From positions 1 through 64,000 of the forward strand of contig MSXR01000007.1 of NCBI GenBank assembly GCA_002083655.1: a stretch of DNA of 64,000 bases. Direction: 5' to 3'. The notes beneath the pieces were generated by a model. That model ran no database searches. It was not told the origin of the DNA and worked only from the letters and a program-made list of their open reading frames with translations. Position numbers and translations under genes: made by a program. Shown piece by piece: positions 1 to 8,706 of the stretch (position 1 is its first letter; each line of letters starts with the position of its first letter). Source of the stretch: Proteobacteria bacterium ST_bin14. Its GTDB lineage: Bacteria; Pseudomonadota; Alphaproteobacteria; Sphingomonadales; Sphingomonadaceae.

Positions 1-219
1 GGTCTTGCGGTCTATCGGCCTGATGCGAGCGTCAACGACGTTGCGGTTTCCGCCTTCGCCTCGCGCCGGATTGGCGGCAACTGGAGCATCAATGCCTTTG
101 GCAGCTATGCGCGGCTGGTCGGTGACGCCGCCGATTCGCCCATTTCACGCAGCCCGTTCGGCAGCCGCAACCAGGTCACGCTCGGCACGTCGATCAGCTA
201 TCGTTTCCGGTTCAACTAG
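1..219 (+). CDS. MipA/OmpV-family outer membrane protein, C-terminal fragment
   Basis: Only the last 72 codons are inside the window; the gene starts upstream. The visible part contains alternating beta-strand segments (NWSINAFGSYARLVGDAADS), a GSRNQ turn and the C-terminal strand SYRFRFN. This pattern is typical of the end of the MipA/OmpV beta-barrel family, whose members sit in the outer membrane and include the MltA-interacting scaffold MipA. The terminal aromatic-rich strand fits recognition by the BAM complex. The stop overlaps the 3' end of the convergent ribF gene by 8 bases. Assignment rests on a short tail, so the precise role is unknown. Confidence 0.7.
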   Translation, partial: GLAVYRPDASVNDVAVSAFASRRIGGNWSINAFGSYARLVGDAADSPISRSPFGSRNQVTLGTSISYRFRFN

Positions 220-1141
220 CCGCCAGCAACACCCGCGCCCGCGCGCAATCAGCGTCCATCTGCGCGACCAGCGCGTCCAGCCCGTCAAACTTGGCCTCGG
301 GGCGCAGATAGGCGATCAGGTCGACCTCGATCATCTGGCCGTATAAATCCTCGGCGAAGTCGAACAGGAACACTTCCAGCAATTCCTTGGGTGGATCAAA
401 TGTCGGCCGCACGCCGATATTTGCCGCGCCATTGATGACACGGCCATCGGCCAATCGCGCACGCACCGCATAAATGCCATATGCCGGGCGCAGATAGCTC
501 CCCATGTCGATGTTCGCCGTGGGATAGCCGATCGTGCGGCCCACCTTGTCGCCGTGCTGCACCTGGCCCGCAATCGCAAAGGGCCGCGTCAGCAACCGCG
601 CCGCGCCGACGGGGTCGGCCCGGTGGAGCAAATCGCGAATCCGGCTGGAGGAAACAACCTCGTCCCCCGCCGTTACCGGCCCCACCGTATCGCAGCTAAA
701 GCCATTCGCCGCGCCCAGTGCCGCCAGCACGCCCACATTGCCGCCCCGCTTTGCGCCAAAGGTAAAGTCCTGCCCGGTCACCACGCCCGCCACGCCCAGA
801 TTGGTGACAAGGCATTCATCAACAAACGCCGCCGCCGTCAGCTGCGCGAGTGCGCCATCGAAGTGCAGCACCACCATCGCATCGGCCCCCGCATCGGCAA
901 AAAGCCGCTGGCGCTGATCAAGCGTCGTCAGCCGAAACGGCGCGGTATCGGGCTTGAAAAAGCGCACCGGATGCGGATCAAACGTCGCGACCAGCGCAGG
1001 CACGCCGCGCGCACGCGCCAGCGCCACGGCACGGCCGATCACCGCCTGGTGCCCCAGATGAAATCCATCGAAATTGCCCAGCGCGACAATGCCACCGCGA
1101 TAGCGCTCGGGCACTGGCGCACCCCCGTCGAGACGCTCCAT
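212..1141 (-). CDS. ribF: Bifunctional riboflavin kinase / FAD synthetase
   Basis: RibF phosphorylates riboflavin to FMN and adenylylates FMN to FAD in the cytoplasm. The 309-residue length matches the family. The N-terminal nucleotidyltransferase domain shows ALGNFDGFHLGH (residues about 21-32, with the HxGH signature) and a SSSRIR motif near residue 165. The C-terminal kinase domain shows the GYPTAN motif near residue 205 and ends with the usual LRPEAKFDGLDALVAQM segment. It is the last gene of a minus-strand run, 33 bases after folA. Grouping with thyA and folA puts flavin and folate/thymidylate cofactor genes together. No FMN riboswitch is visible upstream. Confidence 0.95.
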   Translation of the reverse strand: MERLDGGAPVPERYRGGIVALGNFDGFHLGHQAVIGRAVALARARGVPALVATFDPHPVRFFKPDTAPFRLTTLDQRQRLFADAGADAMVVLHFDGALAQLTAAAFVDECLVTNLGVAGVVTGQDFTFGAKRGGNVGVLAALGAANGFSCDTVGPVTAGDEVVSSSRIRDLLHRADPVGAARLLTRPFAIAGQVQHGDKVGRTIGYPTANIDMGSYLRPAYGIYAVRARLADGRVINGAANIGVRPTFDPPKELLEVFLFDFAEDLYGQMIEVDLIAYLRPEAKFDGLDALVAQMDADCARARVLLAAS

Positions 1142-1174
1142 GTGCCGGGCTATAGGGGGCAGGTGCGCGGGGCG

Positions 1175-1642
1175 CTAGGGGCGCGCGAGCGTGACATAGC
1201 TATAGCCGGGCACGGCACCCTCGGGCGGGAAATCGGTCCGCGCCGTTTCACGCCAGCCGGTGAACGGCGGCACCACCGCATCACCGGCGGGCGACAGGTG
1301 CACTTCGGTCAACTCGATCAGCGTCGCCTGATCGATCAACAGGGCAAAGATGTCGACCCCACCGATCACCGCCACATCATCCCCTGCCAGCACGAGCGCC
1401 TGAGTTACGTCATGCGCCACCTCGGCGCCCGTCGCCTGCCAATGGGGGTCGCGCGTCAGCACGATATGCCGCCTGCCGGGCAAGGGGCTGGGAAAGCTTT
1501 CAAACGTCTTGCGGCCCATGATCATTGGCCGACCCATCGTCATCGCCTTGAACCGGCGTTGCTCGCCGGGGATATGCCAGGGAATAGTGCCGTCAGCGCC
1601 GATCACGCCATTATCCGCGCGCGCAAGGTGCAGCGAAATCAC
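1175..1642 (-). CDS. folA: Dihydrofolate reductase
   Basis: This enzyme reduces dihydrofolate to tetrahydrofolate with NADPH and regenerates the folate oxidised by thymidylate synthase. The 155-residue protein has the normal single-domain size. It shows the N-terminal strand with [17 protein letters not shown], the [14 protein letters not shown] cofactor and substrate loop, and the IGG motif ([11 protein letters not shown]) near residue 93. Its ATG overlaps the thyA stop (ATGA), so the two are probably translationally coupled. The pairing of the consumer (ThyA) and the regenerator (FolA) of the same folate cycle supports both assignments. Confidence 0.95.
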   Translation of the reverse strand: MISLHLARADNGVIGADGTIPWHIPGEQRRFKAMTMGRPMIMGRKTFESFPSPLPGRRHIVLTRDPHWQATGAEVAHDVTQALVLAGDDVAVIGGVDIFALLIDQATLIELTEVHLSPAGDAVVPPFTGWRETARTDFPPEGAVPGYSYVTLARP

Positions 1643-2433
1643 ACCGCCACCGGGGCCGCGATATTCGGCTGCGCGACATAATCGTGCAGCTTGAAATCTT
1701 CATATTCATAACCGTCAATGCCATCCGGCTTGCGGAGAATCTCCAGCCGCGGCTGGGGGCCGGGCGTGCGCGTCAAAAGCAGCCGTGCCTGATCAAGGTG
1801 GTTCAGATACAGGTGGCAATCACCGCCCGTCCAGATGAACTCGCCCACCTCCAGATCGCATTGCTGCGCGAGCATATGGGTGAGCAGCGCATAGCTGGCG
1901 ATGTTGAACGGCACCCCCAAAAACACATCAGCAGAACGTTGATAAAGTTGCAGCGATAACCTGCCGTTCGATACATGCGTCTGGAACAGGCAGTGGCACG
2001 GAGCGAGCGCCATCGCGTGCAGATCGCCCGGGTTCCACGCGCTGACGATTTGTCGGCGCGATGTGGGGTTGGTTTTTATTTGGATGATCAGTTCGGCAAT
2101 CTGGTCAATCTGGCGGTCATCGCTGGCCGCCCAATCGCGCCATTGCTTGCCATAAATGGGCCCAAGATCGCCGTCGTCGCGGGCCCATTCATCCCAGATG
2201 GCCACCTTTCGGTCCTGCAACCAGCGCACATTGGTGTCGCCGCGCAGAAACCACAACAGCTCGACGATGATCGATCGCAGATGCAGTTTCTTGGTGGTGA
2301 GCACCGGAAAACCGCCTGCCAGATCAAACCGCATCTGATGGCCAAACACCGATAGGGTGCCAACGCCGGTCCGGTCCGCAGTCTCAACACCGGTGTCGAG
2401 AATATGCTGCATCAGATCGTGATAGGCGCGCAT
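1639..2433 (-). CDS. thyA: Thymidylate synthase
   Basis: ThyA converts dUMP to dTMP using methylene-tetrahydrofolate. The 264-residue length is that of the classical ThyA family. Visible landmarks are the [11 protein letters not shown] start, [15 protein letters not shown] with the arginines that bind dUMP phosphate, the catalytic cysteine in LAPCHCLFQ, and [19 protein letters not shown]. The C-terminus ends AAPVAV, in line with the family's mobile C-terminal tail. It lies 2 bases downstream of the methyltransferase gene and overlaps folA by 4 bases, so it is an internal member of a minus-strand operon. Confidence 0.96.
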   Translation of the reverse strand: MRAYHDLMQHILDTGVETADRTGVGTLSVFGHQMRFDLAGGFPVLTTKKLHLRSIIVELLWFLRGDTNVRWLQDRKVAIWDEWARDDGDLGPIYGKQWRDWAASDDRQIDQIAELIIQIKTNPTSRRQIVSAWNPGDLHAMALAPCHCLFQTHVSNGRLSLQLYQRSADVFLGVPFNIASYALLTHMLAQQCDLEVGEFIWTGGDCHLYLNHLDQARLLLTRTPGPQPRLEILRKPDGIDGYEYEDFKLHDYVAQPNIAAPVAV

Positions 2434-2435
2434 GA

Positions 2436-3149
2436 TCAGTCTTCCGTGCAGGCTTTAATGGCACGCGGATCAGGGCGCGGACCCTGCGCGCGGAATGATG
2501 CCACATAGCCGCCTGCGGACGGCATATCACTGGTCGCGACCTGCACATAGCCGACGGCGGCGAATTCGCATTTCAGCAGTTTGGGCGGCGTGCCATGGTT
2601 CTGCGTCGGGCGGTTGGCGTCGACCACGATGACAAGCCCGTCCGCCTTCAGCGCAGGCCGCATCCGCCACAAAAATTCATAAGGCTGCTCAATCTCATGA
2701 TACATGTGCACCATCAGCACCCGGTCAAAACTATTTTCGGGCAGCTTGGGATCGGCGGGCTCACCCAGCCGCACGCTTACGCTCTGCAAGCGCTCGCGCA
2801 CCACGCGCTCGGCGAGCGAATCGCGGACTTCAGGAACGATATCCTCGGCGAGGACGCGGCCCTCCTTGCCGACGCGTTCGGCCAACCGGATCGTGTAATA
2901 TCCCTCACCCGCGCCAATATCTGCCACGGTCATGCCGGGCTTGATCCCGGCCTTGTCCATCACCTCATCGGCCTCGTTCAACCGGTCGCGGGCTTCCTCG
3001 GTTGACCAGCGCGATGAAACGATTCTTGCCACCGGGCGATCGGCGGCGGGAAATGGCCCGGCCCCGTCCTTGGCCGGGGACGGTGTGCCCGCACCTACAT
3101 CGCAGGCGGCAACGAACATAAGCCCAGCCAAGATAGCGAGGCGGCGCAT
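2436..3149 (-). CDS. Class I SAM-dependent methyltransferase with lipoprotein signal
   Basis: I chose the ATG at 3149, directly after the prfB stop. It begins [19 protein letters not shown], a positively charged start, a hydrophobic stretch and a lipobox-like VAAC, so the protein looks like a lipoprotein. Upstream ATGs at 3161 and 3173 would lie inside prfB. After a Pro/Ala linker the body is a Rossmann methyltransferase with motif [13 protein letters not shown] and a motif IV region [16 protein letters not shown]. Substrate is unknown. An exported SAM-dependent enzyme is odd because SAM is cytoplasmic. Either the signal is not used or the fold has been recruited to another job. Confidence 0.8.
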   Translation of the reverse strand: MRRLAILAGLMFVAACDVGAGTPSPAKDGAGPFPAADRPVARIVSSRWSTEEARDRLNEADEVMDKAGIKPGMTVADIGAGEGYYTIRLAERVGKEGRVLAEDIVPEVRDSLAERVVRERLQSVSVRLGEPADPKLPENSFDRVLMVHMYHEIEQPYEFLWRMRPALKADGLVIVVDANRPTQNHGTPPKLLKCEFAAVGYVQVATSDMPSAGGYVASFRAQGPRPDPRAIKACTED

Positions 3150-3150
3150 G

Positions 3151-4278
3151 CTAGTCGACATCCTCCACCTCAACCGTCTCGCCCGTCACGCGTTGCGACA
3201 GGGCCGCCGCCATGAACGGATCGAGTGCCCCGTCTAACACATCGCCCGGCGCGGTCGATACCACGCCCGTGCGCAGGTCTTTCACCATCTGATAGGGCTG
3301 CAATACGTATGACCGGATCTGGTGGCCCCAGCCGATGTCGGTTTTGCTGTCATTTTCCGCATTGGCCGCCGCCTCGCGGATCGCGAGTTCGCGCTCATAA
3401 AGGCGGGCGCGCAGCTGGTTGTAAGCCTCCGCCTTGTTCTTATGCTGCGATCGCTGGTTCTGGCACTGCACAACGATGCCGGTGGGGATATGCGTGATGC
3501 GCACAGCCGAATCGGTGGTGTTGATGTGCTGCCCGCCCGCGCCCGATGCGCGGTATGTGTCGATCCGCAGGTCGCTCTCGTTATAATCAACCTCGATATT
3601 GTCGTCGATCACGGGATAGACCCAGACGCTGGCAAAGCTGGTGTGCCGCCGCGCCGCACTGTCATAGGGGCTGATGCGAACCAGACGGTGGACGCCGCTT
3701 TCGGTTTTGGCATAGCCATAGGCGTTCTCGCCCTTCAGCAGCAGCGTGGCGGATTTGATGCCGGCCTGCTCGCCCGAATGCTGGTCGATCAGTTCCACCT
3801 TCATGCCGCGCCGTTCGGCCCAGCGTGTGTACATGCGGCTCAGCATGCCGGCCCAATCCTGGCTCTCAGTGCCACCCGCCCCGGCATTCACCTCGATATA
3901 GGTGTCGTTGCCATCGGCTTCACCCGCCAGCAGCGCCTTGATCTTGTCCTCATTGGCGCGCTCTGACAGCATCGCCAGTCCGGCGACGCCTTCATCGACC
4001 ATCGCAGTATCGCCCTCTCCCTCGGCCATTTCCATCAGTTCGACGGTGTCCGAAAGCTCAATTTCAATCGCGCGCGTGGCGGTGATTGCTTCATCAAGGC
4101 GGCGGCGTTCGCGCATCACTTCCTGCGCGGCTTTGGGATCATTCCACAGCGCCTGATCTTCAACGCGCGCGTTCAGTTCGTCGAGGCGGCGAAGCGCACG
4201 GTCCCAATCGAGGAACCGGCGCAGCAGCGCCAGCGCGTCGTTGATGCTATCGACATGGGCTTGCGCTTCAGCGCGCAT
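3151..4278 (-). CDS. prfB: Peptide chain release factor 2
   Basis: RF2 recognises UGA and UAA stop codons and triggers peptide release on the ribosome. The GGQ loop is present ([16 protein letters not shown]), followed by [22 protein letters not shown]. The codon-reading tripeptide region reads [14 protein letters not shown], so SPY stands where E. coli has SPF. I start at 4278 ([12 protein letters not shown]), which has GGAG 8 bases upstream; an extension to 4317 lacks support. There is no in-frame UGA in the first 40 codons, so the autoregulatory +1 frameshift known from E. coli prfB is absent. The product is about 375 residues. Confidence 0.95.
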   Translation of the reverse strand: MRAEAQAHVDSINDALALLRRFLDWDRALRRLDELNARVEDQALWNDPKAAQEVMRERRRLDEAITATRAIEIELSDTVELMEMAEGEGDTAMVDEGVAGLAMLSERANEDKIKALLAGEADGNDTYIEVNAGAGGTESQDWAGMLSRMYTRWAERRGMKVELIDQHSGEQAGIKSATLLLKGENAYGYAKTESGVHRLVRISPYDSAARRHTSFASVWVYPVIDDNIEVDYNESDLRIDTYRASGAGGQHINTTDSAVRITHIPTGIVVQCQNQRSQHKNKAEAYNQLRARLYERELAIREAAANAENDSKTDIGWGHQIRSYVLQPYQMVKDLRTGVVSTAPGDVLDGALDPFMAAALSQRVTGETVEVEDVD

Positions 4279-4346
4279 GGGAAGAACTCCGCAAAAACAA
4301 ATAGTGGCGCCCCGCAACGAGCGGCATCCGCGATATGGGAACCGCG

Positions 4347-6881
4347 CTAGTAGATTCCGCCCTGCCTTTGCAAGAAATCGCTGTCTTTCTTGCTGTCATC
4401 CCGGCGCGCAGCCTTTGTGTCACGTGTAGGGGCCAGATCAGACTGGCGGGCAACGTCACGACGTGGCTCACTTTCGGGCTTGAATGCCTCCCAAATCACC
4501 GATGCTTGCGGGTCATCACCCGGCCACGCGCCGTAAACCTGCTTGCCCGACGCGCGATCAACGCGCACCATTCGCACGCCCGGCGGCGCGCGGAACGGCA
4601 GCACCGGCATGCCCTCATAGGCTTTTTGCGCGAACTGCTTGAATATTGGCGCGGCAAGCGTGCCGCCCTGCGCATAACCGCCCAAGCTCGCTGGCTTGTC
4701 ATAGCCAATATACAGCCCGGCGATCAGCTGAGGCGTGCCGCCGATAAACCACACATTGGTTGGCCCGGTGGACGTGCCGGTTTTGCCCATGATTGGTCGG
4801 TTCAGATCACGCAGCACCGTCGCGGTGCCGCGCTGGATGACGCCTTCGGTGATGTGGACCATCTGGTATGCTGTAATCGGATCAATCACCTGCCGCGCGC
4901 GAATCACCGGGCGGGGCATTGCCTTTCCGTTCCAGTCGGCCGCGTTGCAGCGATCACAGGCGCGCCAATTATCGGGCCAAATTACCTTGCCATGCCGGTT
5001 CTGGACAAAATCGATCAGCGTCGACGGGTGGCCGCGCCCTTGGTTGGCGATGATCGAAAAGGCGTTGACCATGCGCTGAACCGTGGTTTCGCCCGCCCCC
5101 AGCGCGATCGACAGGAACGCCGGATATTTGCCCACGCCCATCCGGTCGATCACATCAACCACGCGCTCCATGCCGGTCTGTGAGGCAGCTTTTACCGTCA
5201 TCAAGTTGCGTGATTGCTCAATGCCCCAGCGCATCGTGTGCGGGCCAGAGCCGCGGCTGCCGCCAAAATTGGTAAAGCATTTCTGCCCCAGCCGGGCACC
5301 CTGATAGACGCAGAATGGCCCATCGATGATGATTGAGCTGGGCGTCATCCCGTTTTCCAGCGCCGCGGCATAGACCAGCGGCTTGATGGTCGATCCCGGC
5401 TGACGCATCGCCTGCGTTGCGCGGTTAAACGACCCCAGTCGCGAATCAAATCCGCCCTGCATCGCCAGCACGCGCCCGGATTGCGGTTGCTCGACCACAA
5501 TCCCACCCGACACCCGTGGGATCGAACGCAGCGCATAACTGCCCGCCTCTGGCGCCACCGCGATAATGTCTCCCAGTTCCAGCGCCGCAAAAGCCGTGCC
5601 GCCCTGGTTGCGCACCGGCATTTGCGCCGCCCATTTTGGCAGGCTGCCCGTCGATCCATCCGCAAAACCGATGGACGCGCTATCGCTGTTGCGCGCGATG
5701 ACGATTGCTGCCCGCCAATCAGCGTAATCCAGCCCGATATTGGTGTTCACCAGCGCCTGAAGCCAGCCCTGCCCGCCGGTTTGCGCCGCGGCATCGCCAG
5801 CAATATCCTGATGGCCCAGCGGCCCATTCCACCCCCGGCCACGATCATAGCGCAGCAGTCCATCGCGCAGCGCGGTTTGCGCATATTGCTGGAGTTTCAG
5901 GTCATAGGATGTCCGCACCCACAGCCCGCCCGAATAAACGCTGAAGGGCCCGGCCTTGTCCGTTTCACCAAATTTGTCGATCAGCTGGCGGCGGACTTCT
6001 TCAACAAAATAGCCACCGACGCGCTCAAATTTGGGCTTTTGCCGGGCCACCGCGCCGATCGGCTCGTCCTTGGCAGCATCAAATTGCGCTTGATCGATAA
6101 AATCGTTCCGCAACATTTCGCGCAGCACATAATTGCGCCGTTCCAGCGCGCGCGCGGTGTTGCGGAATGGATCATAATTGGCCGGCCCCTTGGGCAGAAT
6201 GGCCAGATAAGCGAGCTGGCCAAGGCTCAGCTCGTTCAGTTCCTTATCGAAATAAGCGTGGCTCGCCGCCTCGACCCCAAAAGCGTTCCGACCAAGCGGT
6301 ATCTGGTTCAGATACAGCTCCAGGATCTGCTGCTTGGTCAGCGAATCCTCAATCCGATAGGCGAGAATGGCTTCCCTGATTTTGCGTGACGGCGAATAGC
6401 TGTTGCCAATCAACAGGTTCTTGGCGACTTGTTGGGTGATCGTGGAGCCGCCGCGTGCGCGCTTGCCCGATCCGAATTTCGTCACATAATCCAGCACCGC
6501 GCCCAGCGTGCCGGGATAATCAACGCCATTATGGCTGAAAAAGGTGCGGTCTTCGGCAGCCAGAAACGCATTGACCAGCATCTTGGGATATTCGTCAAAC
6601 GCCAGCTCTACCCTGCGTTCGCGGGCATAGCTGTGGATCGGGGCGCCATCGATGGACCGCACATTAGTGGGCAGCGGGGGTTCATAGGCGCGCAGCCCGT
6701 CGACTGAGGGAAGGTCGCGCGCAAACAACAGCCATAACAACGCATAAGCCAGCATCGCGAAACCGGCCAGAATCGCGAGCAGCTTTACCCACCAGCGATC
6801 CCAGGCGCGCTCAATATAGCCCTGCAGGCCGCTCACATCGCGCCGGATGCGGAAATTTACGGTGTTGGATGGGTCAGCCAT
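4347..6881 (-). CDS. Class A penicillin-binding protein 1A (transglycosylase/transpeptidase)
   Basis: This bifunctional enzyme polymerises lipid II into glycan strands and cross-links the peptides in the periplasm. It has a short cytoplasmic N-terminus and one membrane anchor at residues about 33-55. The GT51 domain follows, with [18 protein letters not shown] and [16 protein letters not shown]. The transpeptidase domain carries the SxxK motif [12 protein letters not shown], the SxN motif EQSRNLMT and the KTG motif MGKTGTSTG. The 844-residue length and the insert between GT and TP domains fit PBP1A (mrcA/ponA type). It lies between the amidase gene and prfB on the same strand, so synthesis and hydrolysis of murein are encoded side by side. 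Confidence 0.94.
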   Translation of the reverse strand: MADPSNTVNFRIRRDVSGLQGYIERAWDRWWVKLLAILAGFAMLAYALLWLLFARDLPSVDGLRAYEPPLPTNVRSIDGAPIHSYARERRVELAFDEYPKMLVNAFLAAEDRTFFSHNGVDYPGTLGAVLDYVTKFGSGKRARGGSTITQQVAKNLLIGNSYSPSRKIREAILAYRIEDSLTKQQILELYLNQIPLGRNAFGVEAASHAYFDKELNELSLGQLAYLAILPKGPANYDPFRNTARALERRNYVLREMLRNDFIDQAQFDAAKDEPIGAVARQKPKFERVGGYFVEEVRRQLIDKFGETDKAGPFSVYSGGLWVRTSYDLKLQQYAQTALRDGLLRYDRGRGWNGPLGHQDIAGDAAAQTGGQGWLQALVNTNIGLDYADWRAAIVIARNSDSASIGFADGSTGSLPKWAAQMPVRNQGGTAFAALELGDIIAVAPEAGSYALRSIPRVSGGIVVEQPQSGRVLAMQGGFDSRLGSFNRATQAMRQPGSTIKPLVYAAALENGMTPSSIIIDGPFCVYQGARLGQKCFTNFGGSRGSGPHTMRWGIEQSRNLMTVKAASQTGMERVVDVIDRMGVGKYPAFLSIALGAGETTVQRMVNAFSIIANQGRGHPSTLIDFVQNRHGKVIWPDNWRACDRCNAADWNGKAMPRPVIRARQVIDPITAYQMVHITEGVIQRGTATVLRDLNRPIMGKTGTSTGPTNVWFIGGTPQLIAGLYIGYDKPASLGGYAQGGTLAAPIFKQFAQKAYEGMPVLPFRAPPGVRMVRVDRASGKQVYGAWPGDDPQASVIWEAFKPESEPRRDVARQSDLAPTRDTKAARRDDSKKDSDFLQRQGGIY

Positions 6882-6971
6882 ATCTGCCCCAGCCCCTAGC
6901 CAAGTTTGCGCGCGCTTGCCAGCCTTCGCGCGCCGGGCCTCGCGGAATGCTTGGCAGCCGGGCCGCCGCCC

Positions 6972-8225
6972 CTATCGCGCCGCCATGCGCCGCGCGAAGT
7001 GAACGTCCACCGCGCGCCGAATGCTCTGGGCGATGGCAGCGCGGCCTTCGCGCGAATCGATGAATGCTGCGTCGACCGGGTTCGAAATATAGCCCGTTTC
7101 GAACAGAATTGAGGGCATATCGGGTGCTTTTAGGACAACAAGTGACGCCATTCGGTGGAAATTGGGCTTAATTGGCATCAATTGTTTCGCTTCGCGCCCC
7201 AAAAGGCGGGCAAAATTGGCGGAGCTGTTCATCGTCTCGCGCTGGGTGAGATCAATCAGGATCGACGAGATGTCGACCGAGGTCGATGCCAGGTTAACGC
7301 CCTGAATAATGTCCGCCTTGTTTTCCCGCGCTGCCAGCCGCGCCGATTCCTTGTCGGATGCCACTTCGGACAGCGTGTACACGGTCGCGCCGCTGGCTGA
7401 TCCACCGCCCACGCTGTCGCAGTGAATGGAGATGAACAGATCGGCCTTCAGTTTGCGGGCAATGCCATAGCGTTCCTGCAGGATCAGATATTTGTCGTCC
7501 TCCCGCGTCAGCGCCACGCGCACGCGGCCTGAGGCGATCAGATCATCGCGGATCGCGCGCGCAATCTTCAACGTCACGTCTTTTTCGCGAAGGCCGCTGT
7601 CCGGCGAGATCGCGCCGGGATCGACACCGCCATGCCCGGCATCAATCACCACCAGCGGCCGGCTGTCATCATCCCCATAAACGCGCGGCAGTGAAAGCTT
7701 GCGGCTGGCGAGCGGCACCGGCGTCGACACGCGGTACACCGCCGGGGTTATGCCCGATCCATAGTTGAACGGCGGCAAAAAGCGCATCCGCCCTTCGGCT
7801 GCGGCCCGCGCAAACTGTGCGTCGTCCACGGTGCGCAGCAGCAGCGTGAGTTCATGGCCGTTGCGACCAAAGGTGCCTTCGGTGACGATGGCGGGTGCGG
7901 CCAGATCGAACACAATCCGGGCGCCGTTGCTGCCCCGCGCCGCCTGGCGCACGCCATCAACCATATCATAGGTTTCAACCCGCCCGCCCGGCGTTGCGCC
8001 GTCAATATCCAGCGCGATGCGCTGCGGCTCATTCAGCATGAAGCTGGAGGCTTGGGCGACGACCCCGTTGAACCGGATCACGATCCGGTCCGGGCGCACA
8101 TCTATCCGCTCGACGGTCGCAGCCCAGGCGGGCGCGCCGCCCAGCCAGAAAGCGAGCAGGGCAAGAAGGAAGGACACAGGGCGACAATGCCGTGCGGATG
8201 GCCCGCCGGTCCAGTAAAAAGGCAT
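6972..8225 (-). CDS. N-acetylmuramoyl-L-alanine amidase, AmiC type (AMIN + Amidase_3)
   Basis: The enzyme cleaves the bond between MurNAc and L-Ala in peptidoglycan and is used for cell separation. The N-terminus has a long export signal (hydrophobic VSFLLALLAFWLGGAPAWAA). The AMIN localisation domain follows at residues about 37-140. The zinc amidase domain then shows VVIDAGHGGVDPGAI with the first His, a Glu in SGLREKDVTL, LFISIHCDSV with another His, and the catalytic Glu in SILFETGYISNP. Length is 417 residues. It is the first gene of the minus-strand run leading into PBP1A. The true start could be somewhat downstream of 8225. Confidence 0.93.
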   Translation of the reverse strand: MPFYWTGGPSARHCRPVSFLLALLAFWLGGAPAWAATVERIDVRPDRIVIRFNGVVAQASSFMLNEPQRIALDIDGATPGGRVETYDMVDGVRQAARGSNGARIVFDLAAPAIVTEGTFGRNGHELTLLLRTVDDAQFARAAAEGRMRFLPPFNYGSGITPAVYRVSTPVPLASRKLSLPRVYGDDDSRPLVVIDAGHGGVDPGAISPDSGLREKDVTLKIARAIRDDLIASGRVRVALTREDDKYLILQERYGIARKLKADLFISIHCDSVGGGSASGATVYTLSEVASDKESARLAARENKADIIQGVNLASTSVDISSILIDLTQRETMNSSANFARLLGREAKQLMPIKPNFHRMASLVVLKAPDMPSILFETGYISNPVDAAFIDSREGRAAIAQSIRRAVDVHFARRMAAR

Positions 8226-8706
8226 ATAGGGATTGCTCCCGCTGGGGATAACTGATGCGACCGGCCTAGGGGGCAGCGTCTCAAATCGCGGTGAAACGAT
8301 GCGGTTAACTTGCCGTTCGGCATTTTTTTGCCGGTTGGCGGCAAATCAGTGCCGGTTGCTGTTGCAGCAAGGGGATGCTAGGCCACCCCCATCCGCGATT
8401 GTGCGCATTCTGTGCACGGCCGGATAATCGCCCGCGCGATGCCGTCCGGCCCGTGCGCGGTTCTTCAGGTTGACGCTCGCATGATGCATTTCCCTTGCCC
8501 TGCAAACCGCCCGGTCAATACCGGCGGCTATGCGGGCGCGTGGGGTGCCGCGGACCATATGTCCCGGCGTGCACTGGCAGCAGAGGCAATTTCTATCGCA
8601 ACTCGATCGACTGGAGCAGGCGGCGTTGCCGCCCCTTCGTCGACGCCACTTAATCGCATGCGGCCCGGCCTGAACGGCCCCGGCACGCGTGTACGGAGAC
8701 ATATCA
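8226..8706. other. Intergenic region, 5' region of rne
   Basis: This 480-base gap separates the divergent amidase and RNase E genes, so promoters for both should lie here. I see GC-rich stretches able to fold but no convincing gene. A TTGACG hexamer at 8470 has no good -10 partner. In other bacteria the rne leader is the target by which RNase E regulates its own mRNA (established for E. coli). A similar role here is an inference from length alone. Confidence 0.4.

Noticed and set aside
554..1681. 375-codon plus-strand open frame opposite ribF and folA
   Set aside because: It is a high-GC antisense shadow; both minus-strand genes have clear family motifs and the antisense product has none.
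4160..4278. Programmed +1 frameshift at the start of prfB
   Set aside because: No in-frame TGA or CTTTGAC-type slip site exists; the frame is open from ATG 4278 onward.
8470..8498. TTGACG as a -35 box for rne
   Set aside because: At a 16-18 base spacing there is no acceptable -10 hexamer, so I do not list it as a promoter.
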